Shown: positions 44,010 through 56,875 of the stretch, piece by piece
How positions within the stretch are numbered: position 1 is the stretch's first letter
Layout: every line of letters starts with the position of its first letter
Source of the DNA: Dipteronia dyeriana
Taxonomy: Eukaryota > Streptophyta > Magnoliopsida > Sapindales > Sapindaceae
Length of the DNA: 64,000 nucleotides
Assembly: GCA_032871835.1 (NCBI GenBank)
Contig: CM065300.1
Coordinates: 8,947,768-9,011,767, forward strand
Reading direction: 5' to 3'
Notes under the pieces: model-generated
Databases searched by the model: none
What the model saw: only the letters and a program-made list of their open reading frames with translations
Told to the model about the DNA's origin: nothing
Position numbers and translations under genes: made by a program

Positions 44010-45590
44010 TAAATCATATAGTTTCATCGTTAACCTAGCTTTTATTTGATATGGAATTATGGATAAATCATTATTGTTAATTTTAATTACTTAAATATAA
44101 ACCAAAACTCCCACTTTTTGATTTGAGAGAAATGTGAATTTAATTATGACTTCACAATGTCACCTCCAAGTCTCCACATTTTTCCAAAGAAAGACTTCAA
44201 TAAAATGGGTAATATAGGTTATTTTACATGCACACATTTTTATTTTCTCTTGATTTACATTGTTATTATCCTTAATTTCTTTTTTGAATAACGTAATGTC
44301 ATATCACGTGACCAACTTATACACTTTGAGTTTACTCCACATGCACACAGGATGTACACGTTTTACCTTAATTTACATTGTTATATATTGGCCTTTTGTG
44401 TAACTAATCCAGTGAAATAAAGGATATCCCAAAATAATTACTGAATAAGAGGTTTTTTTTTTATATCTGAAGTCTGACCAGTCCTGAATTTTTTTGAAGA
44501 TAGGATCGGGACTGAAATATAAACCTAAATGATATGTTTTTTTTTCACATTTAAATGTACGGTCTAACATGTTTGTTTTTTCAAAAACAAAAACACAATT
44601 CTTTATAAGATTTTAAATGTTCTTCCGTAAACAAAGTTTAATTTAACAAAATAAAAATTTCATCAAAAAAAAAAAAATCTTACATGTTCTGCAAACAAAG
44701 TTCAAATTCAATTTATTGTTAAAAAAAATTCAAGTTCAATATACACCGGAAACCAAATAAAAAAAAAGTTCTTGAATTTTTTTTTGAAATAGGTTCTTGA
44801 ATTATATTAATATGTATGTGTATATATATATAATTATACTATAATATCTTCGAGCCACGGAATATACTCAATACGGTAGATAAATTTATTGAGCACTATA
44901 AATAGATAGATAAAAAAAATATAGAGTTCTTACCAAGATTTAGTAGAAACTAAGGAAATTCAATTATTCAATCTTATGAAAATTTTAGTATGAGAAGTGA
45001 TTAAAAAAACGTTTAAAATAAGAAATATGTTAAAAGAAAGAATTTTACATAATATCAAATTAGAATATATTTATAAATATATCTTTTTGGGAGGATGAAT
45101 TTGGAAGTATTATATTTTAATTGTAATCAGTGATTTGAAATTGAGTAAAAAATCAGGATTTTTTATCATTTAAAACAACAAACAAAACAACTTAATAAAT
45201 TGAATTAAGACTCATTAAATTTTAAATAGAAAAAACAATCGACTCTCAAATCTTTTGTATTATCGTTGCTACTTGAACGAAGGTTCTCATGTTGAACTGG
45301 CATCAACTTCCATTTATAACGAGTTGTCTGAAGTCTAAGAGACCGACAAGCTAAGCTTCTTCGTAATCTGCAAGATACTGGAATTCCATTCATCTCCTTT
45401 TCAATGATTCTGATTTCTGAATATTCAGGCTTCTAATTTAACCAAGAAATTTCTCATTGAGTCACTATCTTTCAAGTTTCAATAGAATAATACCAAGGGT
45501 CCTCTTAATTTGTGGAGCAATTGTCGGTAACAATAATACACGTTACAAATTTTTGTCTGTATATGTCAATTTAATGCAAAATCACATTGA
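44010..45590. repeat. Duplicated upstream segment of copy 3
   Basis: Colinear in pieces with 27590-28990 upstream of copy 2. Extra AT-rich sequence at about 44450-45290 has no counterpart there and is presumably inserted. Non-coding. Confidence 0.7.
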
Positions 45591-45662
45591 AGTTGGAAGT
45601 TGGAACAGATGGGTTCTAATTACATATTTTGATATCATTTCAAGTTACAATGAAGGGCTGAC

Positions 45663-47095
45663 AAAATAAATAGCACTTTTTAGAGGTGACGTTTCAATAT
45701 TATCACTGCTTTTATAACTTATGTTTAAAAAGCTCCTATTATGGTGAACGGACAAAAATACCTCCAATAGTTGTTTCATCAGAATTTTTCATTCATTTTT
45801 TTACAGTGAGAGTTATGAAATAGAGAGAGAAAGTTTCAATGAAACTCAGGCGTTACGCAGACGCATTCGGGGGTCGAGCTCCCCGCCGAGCTCGCGGGCT
45901 CCGCTCTGGAGCTTTTTTTTTATTTGATCTGTTGTGTGTTGACGAAGATGAATATATTGGTTTTTAAGACTTTTGAAACATTTCCGAGCTTTTTTTGTTA
46001 AAAGGATCGAGTTTTTTTTGTAAGGGATCGAGCTTTTTAGTATATGATCGAGTTTTTTTTGTACATAACCGAGCTTTTTTGTAAGAGATCGAGCTTTTTT
46101 TGTAAGGGATCGAGCTTTTTTTGTTAATGATCGAGCTTTTTTTTATAAGGATTGAATTTTTTTTTTTTACATAATCGAGCTTTTTTGTAAGTGGTCGAGC
46201 TTTTTTATGATGGATCGAGCTTTTTTTTAAGGGGATCAAGCTTTTTTGTATATGATCAAGCTTTTTTTGTATATGATCGAGCTTTTTTATAAAGGGTCAA
46301 GCTTTTTTTGTTAAGGATCGAGCTTTTTTTTTACATGATCAAGTTTTTTTTTGTAAGGGATCGAGCTTTTTGTGAGGAATCGACATTTTTTAGAAGGATC
46401 GAGTCTTTTTGTACTTGATCGAGCTTTTTTTATACATTATCGAGTTTTTTTTATTAAGGATCGAGATTATTTTTACATGACCGAGCTTTTTTTGTAAGAG
46501 ATCAAGCTTTTTTGTACATGATCGAGCTTTTTTTGTACATAATCGAGCATTTTCTGTAAGGAATCTAGTTTTTTTTAACATGATCGAGCTTTTTTTTAAG
46601 GGATAGAACTTTTTTTTTAACACGATCGAGCTTTTTTTAAAGGGGTCAAGCTTTTTTTAAAAGGAATCGAGTTTTTTTTATTAAGGGCTCAAGCTTTTTT
46701 CTTAGAGGTTTGAACTTTTTTGCCCAAGATTATAACTTATTTGCAGCAATTTAAAAATGTTTATACCAATGTAAAAAAGCTTAGACAAATTAAAAAAAAA
46801 ATACTCAGGGCAATTACAAAATAGCTCGTAAACATATCAAAAAAAGCTCGAACCAATATAACAAAAATATACAATAGCTCGTAAAATTATCAAAAAAACT
46901 GGATCATGTTCAGAAAAATTGTAGATCGATTTTTTAGACAAGTTTTTGAGAGAGAGAAGTTACTACTTTCAGTTATCAAAGTGTGAAGATGGAAGTACAA
47001 AGAGAATTAAAAATTGATTATTTAAGGACAATATGGGTAGTTCACCATAATATGTGCCTTATAAACTTAATTTATTAAACCGATGATATCAGTAT
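45663..47095. repeat. Minisatellite-bearing repeat family, copy B
   Basis: Flanks at 45663-45900 and 46915-47095 match the flanks of copy A (14645-15540). The internal array is much longer here. The equivalent position upstream of ATPase copy 2 (about 28990) lacks this sequence, which suggests insertion after the segmental duplication, or loss there. Confidence 0.7.
45985..46720. repeat. 20-22-bp minisatellite array
   Basis: Roughly 35 degenerate copies of GATCGAGCTTTTTTTGTAAG. The CGAGC core and T-run are conserved, and the last 4-6 bases vary between GTAAG, GTACAT and TTAAG. Long minus-strand frames through it are a by-product of the 21-bp period. Confidence 0.9.
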
Positions 47096-47484
47096 AACTC
47101 ATAAAAAAAAAGACATTTTTTACCATTTCTACTATATTGAATAAGAAACTTCAATTAAAAAAAAAAACAATTATTATATCTTGGTAAAAGATCTATATAC
47201 AAGTGTTAAATAATTTTTTTTCTTATAAACACATAGAGTGAGTATATCTTGATTATACTAATAAACATCATTATATTTTTACTCTATATATTATTATGAT
47301 TGATGATATGTTACTGATATGTTAAAAATGTAGTGATATGTATTAGTATACTCAATATATGTTTGCGTTTGTGTACTCATAAAAGAAAAATAGATGGTTA
47401 AATACATTGAATTTTATTCAAGTTTTGTAAGAGCAAACCTGATTCAGATATCTACTTATCTACGTAATAAAATGTTGCAAGAAG

Positions 47485-48660
47485 CAACTTGGAAATGCAT
47501 AAGAAAATTCCTTGAGATTCTATAATTATAGACATGAAGTTTCCAAGGAAGAAACAAAGTGAGTAGCACTGTAGCAGTACGTACGTTGAGTTTAAATATA
47601 CTTTTCAATGCAACCATCTTTATTATCTTTATTCATGATAAATATGAGAAAATCTTTTCTGGGTCGTCAGTCATAGCCGATGTTTGTTGGATGGACGACC
47701 GAATGAAAGTATGACATTTGGCACAGTAATTAAAAAAAAACTATTTATTTTTTCTTCGTCAATTACACGTGTCAATATTATTAAAAACAAATTCACTTTT
47801 TTTCCCTCTGGATTAAGACGTCTTTACCTCTTCCTTAAGCAAATTGCACCAAATCAAAATAAATAAAAAAAATTGATGGGGTAAGAAATTCAAGATTATT
47901 AAACTGTAATAAAAATGATCTGATTTAAGAAACCCAGAAACTGATGAGGTTTGAAGGTTTATTTATTTGTGTTTGGTGGACCTGATAGGAAGCTGCATTA
48001 TTTAGCTAGAACCATGGAAGGGTTTTCATCAAACCTATCTTTTCTTCTACTTCTTCACTCTCCTCTTGTAAAACCCCTCTCACTGTTATTCTATTTTCAA
48101 TCTCAGTCTTCGCAGACCTTAGGCAGAGCTACATATATATAATATTTTTGACTCTATATTTAACATGGTTCTAGCAATCCATCTAGACCTTAGGCAGAGC
48201 TAGGGGACATGAGGAAGGTCGCCCTAATCAGCTTTCCTAAGTGGTCAGGCTTCTAGACCGGTTATGAGCCCGCCAATTTATTTATTTTTTTGTTAAAAAA
48301 AAAAACAAAACAAAACGAGGCCTTTTGGTGCCCATCTATCTGACTGACAAATTTGTCTTTGATTTTCTTTTTTTAAAATGTCGTTATTTTAGTTTATTCA
48401 GTTTTACCATTTAGACGCTAGGCATCAATCTACCGTACAATGGATGCCTAGCGTCTATCAGAGAACACTAATATTTACAAACCTTGTTTTACAAGGGATC
48501 TCAGATTCTCAGGGAATGTTTTGATAACATTTATCGTTACATCAATTGTCAATTTTATCATCTCTATTCAATTACTAATATGATTACTTTTAATGTCTCC
48601 CTAAAGAAATTTCATTTTACGACTCTTTAAGTTGCTTATTTAATCTACCAAGTCATCGTT
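47485..48660. repeat. Duplicated non-coding block R3
   Basis: Parts near 47490-47560 and 48475-48660 match R1 (1665-1730 and 1850-2000). Unmatched DNA between them includes a direct repeat GACCTTAGGCAGAGCTA (48116 and 48185) and the hairpin at 48412-48457. Confidence 0.65.
48412..48457. repeat. Perfect 15-bp stem hairpin
   Basis: TAGACGCTAGGCATC and GATGCCTAGCGTCTA are exact reverse complements separated by 16 bp. It is much more GC-rich than its surroundings. Confidence 0.85.
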
Positions 48661-48722
48661 GATTCCCTTGAGAAATTACTCATTGTAATACCTATGGGAG
48701 CGTTTATTATAATCAGAAATTT

Positions 48723-49092
48723 AGGTGTTGTTTGGATCTTGTTTTTTTACACACACACACAAAAAAAAAAGAGTTGTAAAATTATTTGTTTACATATTTT
48801 TGAAAGCCATTTTCGATAATAAAAAACAATGATTTATAATTTATAATTACAGAGCTGAAAATAACAATTCACAGTTTTCCATCCTTTTCAAAACCGGTTT
48901 TCAAAACCAACAATATTTTTTCTCTCTAAATAACTATATACATTACTCATTTTAAAACTAATTATATATGAATAATAATAAAAACATTATCAAACTCATT
49001 ACGTTTTTTTTAAATAATTTCTAAGTATGGTTTACAATTTTTAAAACCGTTTTTGAAACATAATTTTAAAAATTAATAACAAATGCTGCCCT
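48723..49092. mobile_element. Possible hAT-type MITE
   Basis: Left end AGGTGTTGTTTGGATC and right end AAATGCTGCCCT resemble the (C)AGGGTGTTTGG hAT terminus. Both are bordered by AAATTT. About 370 bp, AT-rich, no coding capacity. Confidence 0.4.
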
Positions 49093-51115
49093 AAATTTCC
49101 TTGATTCCCTTTTTCAATGAAAAGTGATTCTCTTGGTTTTTATTCTCCATTAGTGAAACGTGACTTATATATAAAAAAAATATACAACAAATACGGTCTT
49201 CTCTGAGAGTCAAAAACCGTCGAAAAAAAGTTAAAACATCGTCGGAAATACACAATTTCGATAAGAAAAGATCGTCGGTCTCCATCAGAAATAATATCAT
49301 GGGAAATAACTCTTTTTTGATCATCCCTCAGAAATAAATTATTTGTGAGGGAAAAAAGGTGTTGCAAATGGAGGGAAAAAGTTGTCATAAATGTTATCAA
49401 AACTAGATTAGGAGAATATTTTTAATAGTCTTTGCCCTCAGAAATAATGCATTATCATGGTGGGAAATAAATGACATATTGTTAATGAATGTCAAGGTCG
49501 AAAATAAAATGTATTTTTTTTAGTATTTTTCAATAAATTATTTTAGTTTATTTTAAATAAATTTTTTTCTTTTTTTGATAAATTATTTTTCTGGTTGAAT
49601 AATGCTAAAAATAATAACTAAAATATGTGTCCAACAAAATTATATTAACCAATATACAAAATAAAAAAGAAATAGTCATCAAATATAATTTATTGATAAA
49701 GTACAAATGTAATTTAAAAGTTAAATACATAGCCTTCAAACTTTAACCTAAGAATACAAATATGATTATGCTATCTAATAATTTGTTGATTTCTCTCATT
49801 ATCCTGTATGCCCTTGAATTTTTAGTTGTTGGAGTAGGCAGGGGTCCAATTTTTACCGTAAAGAAATAAAACACACATAAATAAATATTATATATGAATA
49901 TATGCATTATCGTATAATCAATAAATAGAAATATTTTAAATCAACAATTATAAGAAAACTTACATGAATTTCCCTTGTGTTTTTACGTTCTTCACTAAGT
50001 CAAACCACATCTTTATAGACATGAAAGTTCTTGACACTTCACTGCAACACTACATATAAAGCACCTATTAGTCCAACAACAAAAAAGTTAAAACTTAAAA
50101 TACATATAAGACATTTATAATTGTCCAACAAAAAAAAAACTTAATAAGAAAATCAACAACGGTATGAAAAAAATAAAATAAAGAATTACAAGCAAATCTA
50201 TTTAATTCTACTTCACCATCAAACTATATTTTATCATAAGATTTGTGACAATTCAATCATTATATTATACAATAAAAATGAATCATTTTTTTTATAAAAA
50301 AACATTGTAAGTGATTTGTAACCTACTTTTAATATAATTTGAACATTATATAAAATTCACACAAAAAATCCCTTCTGCAAATAAAAAATAAAAAATTTGT
50401 CCCCATTGAAAATATTAAAATTTTTAAACATCCAAAATTCAAGTTCTTCATTGCCATTTTCTCGAGCATGTTATATGCAGTAAATCATATGAGAAAACAT
50501 ATATTAAGACAATGAATCTGAATAATGAAAATTAATCAAAAAATATTAACAACATAATAAATTCCCATTAAAAAAAACATAATAATTTTTTTCTCGTAAT
50601 TTTCTTACAATTGTTTCAAAAAAGTAATCTAACAGATCTAACACAATATTTCAAATAAGAATGAGAAAAACACATCCAAGTGTAAAAGACTTACCAACGG
50701 AGGATGATGTGAACCTTAAAACGATCTTCAATAAAAAGATTATGGTTTCTACTAAAAGGTTTAGTTATAGGTTTTAGAGAAACTACAAAAGAGTGGAAGA
50801 ATGAGGAGTCAATATTTAGGGTTGGAGTATGAAAGATTAAAGAAAAGAAATTAAAAAATAAAAATTGGTAGGAGTAGGCGGCTATGAGGAGCATAAGGTT
50901 TGTGGAAAAAAAAAGAAGAAACGACTAAAAAAGTGGAGAAAGAATAAAAAAACAGGAAAAATAAATAATTAGTAGGTGACGACTTGGCAATTAGGGTTTG
51001 TTGAAGAAAAAAAAAGAGGAAATGAGTAAGAGTAGGAAATAAAAAAAATTGGAAAAAAATTATAATAGCTATAAAAAGTAATAAATATATAAAATTATAT
51101 ATATATAATAGGAAA
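49093..51115. other. Likely decayed DNA transposon, family not established
   Basis: Near 49195-49330 and again right of the solo LTR (52560-52900) there are repeated CGTCGGAAATA / TTTCGATC / GATCGAAAAA motifs like CACTA subterminal repeats, but no CACTA ends were found. The interior (49600-51050) is AT-rich without an intact frame. Confidence 0.3.
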
Positions 51116-51120
51116 AAAGG

Positions 51121-52347
51121 TGTTAATAGTAAAATTTGGCTAGGGAGCAAAGAGAAATTTTCCACTCTCATAACTCGAATCAATGCTCGAAATCGCCATT
51201 CATGGGACCTCGGGCAAACCCTAAAGCTACCCCGCAGAAGCGGGGAAGGATCATCGGGCTTCAGAACTATGAGGAATGAAGTTAGGCACGACCAGGTTGA
51301 GCCCACACGTGAACACTGGAATCCGGGCTTCTCGAGATCACCTATCCCGGAACCTCGGTTCCTGGGGTTGGGCTCCAAAACCACCCCGTGAAAACGGGGA
51401 AAAGATCGCCGAGCTCAGGAAGCACTCGAAGTAAAAACCAACATAAACAAGAGCGAGCTCCTTCCAGATCAAGGCTTCCTGAGGCCAGATTCAGCTCGTA
51501 ACCTAAGCCAAAAGCCCGCTGTCCCCGCAAAACATGAAGAGAAAGCCTCTAAGTGGATCGGATTTATGTTATAGTTGATGTTCCAATTAGATGAGGGACG
51601 CATGTAACCTACCTAGACATGAAAAAAGAATCACGCCTAATCTACACTACCCCCAATAAGTGCCCACAAAGGCCGTCCCAAGCCTCTGAGACTAGAACTA
51701 AAGCATGGATCTACCTAGAGCACCTGACTCGGTGATCTCCATGAAGAATCATGCCATGAATACACACAAGATCATATCTACGTTATAACGAACATGAAAT
51801 TATGTATACGTGTAAAACGAGTTTGATTCCAAATAGAAAACAAAATTATCTCCTCCTACGATAATTTTGACTCCGTTATTTATTCAAAGTCAACGACTTT
51901 TAAATAGAGGATCCCGCCCGATAAGGAGGAAACGGATTCATAAAATCATGGCTGACGATTCACGAGTTTAAACCTACTTGGGGCATGTATAAATAGGTCC
52001 AAGCACGATGAAAGAAAAGGGAAACAGAGAGACGAGAGATTAAGTGAACTGAACAAGGCCTAAATTCTGTTATCAGAACACAGTCACCTTTATATCTACT
52101 ATTCGACATGCACGAGGTTGCCACCCTTCTAAGCACTAGTGAGATTGAGAGCGTATATGAGGGATTTCTGTATACCACGAATAATCAATAATAAAGCTTT
52201 CGTTTGCTATCACGATATTCGTTTAAATATTCATTTTATCTCAACAGGTCAGGTATCAAAGGTACCGACCCAGACCACCACCTCCGTGGTAATGGTCTCG
52301 AAAGTGTTAGCTGTAATTCATCACCTTGAGCGAATTTCCCGTTAACA
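51121..52347 (+). mobile_element. Solo LTR, 1227 bp
   Basis: Starts TGTTAA and ends TTAACA (perfect inverted ends), flanked by a perfect 5-bp TSD AAAGG (51116-51120 and 52348-52352). A TATA box TATAAATA at 51988-51995 and a polyadenylation signal AATAAA at 52190-52195 place U3, R and U5 in order on the plus strand. No internal coding region, so it is a recombined solo LTR. The superfamily is not determinable. Confidence 0.85.
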
Positions 52348-52352
52348 AAAGG

Positions 52353-52378
52353 TAACATATATAATCAATAGAAAAAAA

Positions 52379-52413
<35 letters not shown>

Positions 52414-54158
52414 CATGTTGAATAAAGACAATTAAAACAAAAAAAGAATAAGTGCATATAACCTACAAATTTAGCATGGTATTAATCTAGTTTATTTTAT
52501 TTTATTTTTTATATTAATTTATAAATTAATTAATTAAAAAATATATGTTTTAACAATAATTATTATGATTTTTTGAAAATACGGATTTCGACAGCGTGGT
52601 ACTTTGATCGAAAAAACTATTGTATTTCCAAAGGGTATATACTTTTGGTCGAAAAAATTATTGTATTTCCAAGGGGTAGGCACCCGCGGTTAGAAATAAT
52701 ATTGACGCCTAAATTTGACGTCTAAATTTGGTGTCATTTTCATAATATTTCCGATGAATTTTAATATTATTTGTGAGGATATTTTTATCATCATAAATGA
52801 TATAAAACATTTTTATAACTTCTGACAACATAATTTTTATGGTTGGAAAAACTACTATTTTTAATTGAATTTTAACCCTATCAAAAATATTTGATCGAAA
52901 AAGGCCATATTTTTTATAATTATGAAGCAGTAGTTAATTAACAGCCGGAAATGTGAACCAATAAAAAAATATTGGAATAAACAAAAATTATACAGCCACA
53001 ACACATCCCAAAAGCTGACAAAATTTTGATAGTTAGATGATTTAGTAATAAGTAGTCAAATCTTCAATAATTCTGTTGAGGTTGACGTTTATTGTCAACA
53101 GATTCGAATGCTTTTCATTATATTTTAGTTTCTTTTTTGTTAAAAGGAAAACAAGTTCGATTACAATGCCAAGCAGGCAGATCTTTATGTGTCGAAAAAG
53201 TGAGACCAGAGTTGACTTGCATTTGGATGTGGTCAACGTAGCAAATGTTCCGCACTTGTCTATCAAGTGAAGGATTTCAAACAACCAGAGCTGACTACTG
53301 ACCCATCGGATTTCAAATAAATAAATGTTACTAAATTAAACATAATACCATTTACTTACATAACTAGCCAGTCTAGCCGGATGGTATGAGTATCTCTATT
53401 ATAAAACCAGTATTCTAATCATTGTTAGACGTTAATCAGACGAAGGTTTAAAGTTTAGCGTTTAGACCGATTAAACGGTGATTAATTTCTCTCTTTATCT
53501 TCTTTATTTATTTTTAAATGATTAATTAGCCGATTAATCATCGATTTGATCGATTAATCGTCAATTTGACTGATTAGTCGGTAATTAATCGATCATCGAC
53601 TAATTAATAAGACCGATTTTATTCATTTCGTCTCATTTTGATGTCGACTACTTGTATTGAACCGATTAATTAGTTTAGACGGTCGATTTCTCGAACACCG
53701 TACAAAACTGACTTCTATTTCAATAATTATTGATATGTCAACACTATTGACAATCTTGCTTTCTATATGATATAAAAATATCTTTAATAGACAGTTAAAT
53801 AAAAATAAAAATAAAAAATCTCTCTCTAATGTTTCTATCTAAAATATTAACTATATATATATATATATTTATATTTTTAATCAAACAACTTTCTTAACTA
53901 ATATGGACTCGGTGAAATACTAACTAACAAAAATTAAAAAATTATTCCAATCGCTTTCATTGTTCACTAAACTGTTTGTTTCTATGCATACAACTATACA
54001 AGTGAAATTCATAAGTACATTTACACGTGATGTGAAATTATAAATTTCTAGGTAGAACATACTTCAAAAACACCAAGTAATTTCCATTTCAATTCGTATG
54101 TCCCATTGTTCAAAGTAAATATAGGAATACAAGAACAACTTTGAAGCACGAACTTTAC

Positions 54159-54193
<35 letters not shown>

Positions 54194-54654
54194 TAGTACA
54201 TAGTACATATATAATGAATGAGCATCTTATTCATCAATTGAAAAGAAAAGTAAAAAATATTTTAAAAAATCATGAAGGACATAAATATATCTATACTAAT
54301 ATTCGCCGTACTAGCTGCAACTAGAAAGCATATATGCAAGAGAATCAAATTATGCATTGAACTTTCTCATCATGACCAATTTTAGTGAAGAATATAGACT
54401 AGTACTGTATAAAGTAATGAATAAGGATTAGGATGCATGCACCCTGAAATGAATAAGCAAAAATCAGTGAATTCTTTGAACATTTTAAAGTAATTACATA
54501 TGTAGATCGATGGATATTAATTAGGACCAAACTATTAGCAGTACGTACTTTCTGATGAATTGCCTAGTTATGATCATGATGATGTTGATCAAAATGACTT
54601 GACCAGAAGCTTGCCTTGCCTTCGCTGCATTGCATTATATTAATAACTTTGGAA
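52353..54654. other. AT-rich DNA with a CGATTAAT-rich patch
   Basis: A TA run at 52382-52410. At 53450-53700 there is a cluster of direct and inverted CGATTAAT / ATTAATCG motifs, probably a decayed MITE. No gene seen. Confidence 0.4.
54162..54189. repeat. (CT)14 microsatellite
   Basis: Uninterrupted CT dinucleotides. Confidence 0.95.
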
Positions 54655-56115
54655 ATTATGGGCTTTTGACTCTACTTTTTAGAAACTTGTTTTACAAGGT
54701 ATGTGTCAGCAAAAATGCGTATTATATGACATGGTGTCCAGTGTCCACTTCATCATCTCTATCTAGTATGATTACATTTTGAATATTTATATAATGAATC
54801 CCCATTCTATGAGCAAGCTTATATATCATCATTTTAAATCACGTTTGATATTTATTTATTTTTATTGAACTCTTAGGTATTCTTAATAGAAACTTGATGC
54901 AATAAAAACCTACACGCGCGTACACCAAACTCTGATATTATTTGTAAATGGTAGGCCAAAATGTGAAAGCCGATTGCTTCATGCATATGCTTATAACTTT
55001 CCAACATACGTTCAATCTGTTCATTTAATATATTGACAAATCTGGTCAACAATAATTTATCCAAAATGTGATGCTCGATTCTAACCTAAACCCACCAACC
55101 ACGTGCACGATATTATATATATTCGCTTGACCGGTATAATCAGGCGGAAATTGTGGGCGGACACATGATGTTGTTAGGTTAAGGTTTGGCAAATTCATCG
55201 GTTTTTAATAGCATACAGTTTTGTGAAACTTCTCTCCAATGCGTAGAAACGCGAGTGGAAAAGTCTTGGTAATAAATTTGAATGAAAACACAAAAAAAAA
55301 AAAAAACACATGTCAACAAGAATCATCAAAAAATGCATGAAAACGTGTGATGAACTAGTATGAATCACTATATTATACTGGTGCATGTATACTATGGCAT
55401 ATATGCTTTTCAGATGAGGATAGAGGAATTAGAACAAAGGTGCTGTTTAAACTAGTCGTTTATAGTTTCATAAGAGAAAATCGTTTGTAATTTATAATCA
55501 GTTAATAGTTTCTCATTGGAATGATGAGGAAATGAGGAATCTTCTAATTTTATATATGATAGGTTATTGTCAATCAAGAGATGAAAAGTTCCATCAGAAA
55601 GTTCCCTACATTATAATGTTGGAGTACTATATATTTTTAAAAACAAATTAAATTAAATGCTCTGGCATGACATCGCTTCACTAATTCTAATACCTATATT
55701 GCATTGAGATGGTGATAAATAATTGGTTTATTAAACACACTCCGTTGCAGATACTTTGGAAATAGTCTGCATTTGCATTCATATATTGTTTCATTATTCA
55801 TGTTAAGTTAAAAGTAGGGTCGTATGCATCAATACAACACACAACCCATTTAATTAAATATGTAAGGATCACGAGATTCAAACAACCTTTTTTTTTTTGT
55901 TAAACCGGCCGTTGAATCTATTCAATCAATTTAATAAATGAGAACACAAGACATGCGTAAAGCATCTGCCATCTAGAATCATAAAATGCAGGCTACATGT
56001 TAATTATACATTTTCAAAAGGTAAATGTAAACACTAAGAAGATTCTTTTAAAAGAATGAAATGCTAGCTGTTAATATATATGCCGTCTTTGTGCATATAT
56101 AGTTCTATACGAAAG

Positions 56116-56151
<36 letters not shown>

Positions 56152-56520
56152 AGAGTAAATTGACTCGTTAATTTAGATAGACCATATTTAAATGGATTAA
56201 AAGACTGATAAAGCATGCTAGGACATATTAATTATATATTTTCAAAAGGTAAATGCAAACACTAGACAGATTCTTTTAAAAGAATGAAATGCTAGCTGCT
56301 AATATTTATGCCGTCATTGTGCATATATAGTTCTATAAGAAAGAATAACATATATAGAAAGAATAAATTGACTCATTAGTCATTAATTTAGGTAGACGAT
56401 ATTTAAATGGATTAAATGATTGAACCGATCGATAAGTAAGAATGTTAACTATGACTTTTGTGGGAAATTAGAGAAAAAGAGAGGTTTGGATGGTTCAAGG
56501 TTGGATGGATCGATAGAGAT
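54655..56520. repeat. Duplicated non-coding block R4
   Basis: The best preserved copy of the duplicated segment. 54727-54815 matches 30605-30690, 55020-55490 matches 31160-31620, 55745-56110 matches 31715-32045, and 56140-56520 matches 37085-37260. 54660-54700 matches part of R1. No coding potential. Confidence 0.75.
55985..56400. repeat. Local tandem duplication, 228-bp offset
   Basis: Sequence around 55990-56165 repeats at 56218-56395, both copies holding the palindrome TTCTTTTAAAAGAA followed by TGAAATGCTAGCTG. Confidence 0.8.
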
Positions 56521-56844
56521 GGTTGAACCAGTTCTTTTTTATTTCTACGGAACTGAAATTCATGTAGAAATTTCTAAGAGAACATCGTTTCTTCAAAAAC
56601 ACTTCATATATTGTACAATAATGCTTTAATATTTATTCAGGGCCCAACTTAAATATTGAATTTAACATAGGCCTGGAACTCAGGGCCTGGTCCAAGCCTA
56701 TAATGGTTTCACCAGGGCCAGGCCATTTTTCATGTCACTCAACGCATTTTACCCTTACTCCCCAAAAGTTTATTGATTTTGAATTCCCGTAAGGATGTTG
56801 ACATTAACACCTATAAATATGATAAGTATATCCATATTTATAAG

Positions 56845-56875
<31 letters not shown>

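Noticed and set aside
45964..46623. Lys-rich repetitive minus-strand reading frames (KKSSI / KKLDP / KKARS repeats)
   Set aside because: They are produced by the 21-bp minisatellite period over poly-T tracts. A similar frame in copy A is not conserved as protein and there is no gene context.
45985..46720. CRISPR-like array of short repeats
   Set aside because: Units are directly abutting and degenerate with no unique spacers, and the DNA is plant nuclear; it is a minisatellite.
50851..51384. 177-residue minus-strand frame
   Set aside because: It crosses the left end of the solo LTR and its TSD, is low-complexity Phe/Leu-rich, and has no recognisable domain.
49093..52950. One large CACTA element interrupted by the solo LTR
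   Set aside because: Subterminal-like CGTCGG/GATCG motifs exist on both sides, but no CACTA termini or 3-bp TSD could be found, so no element is claimed.
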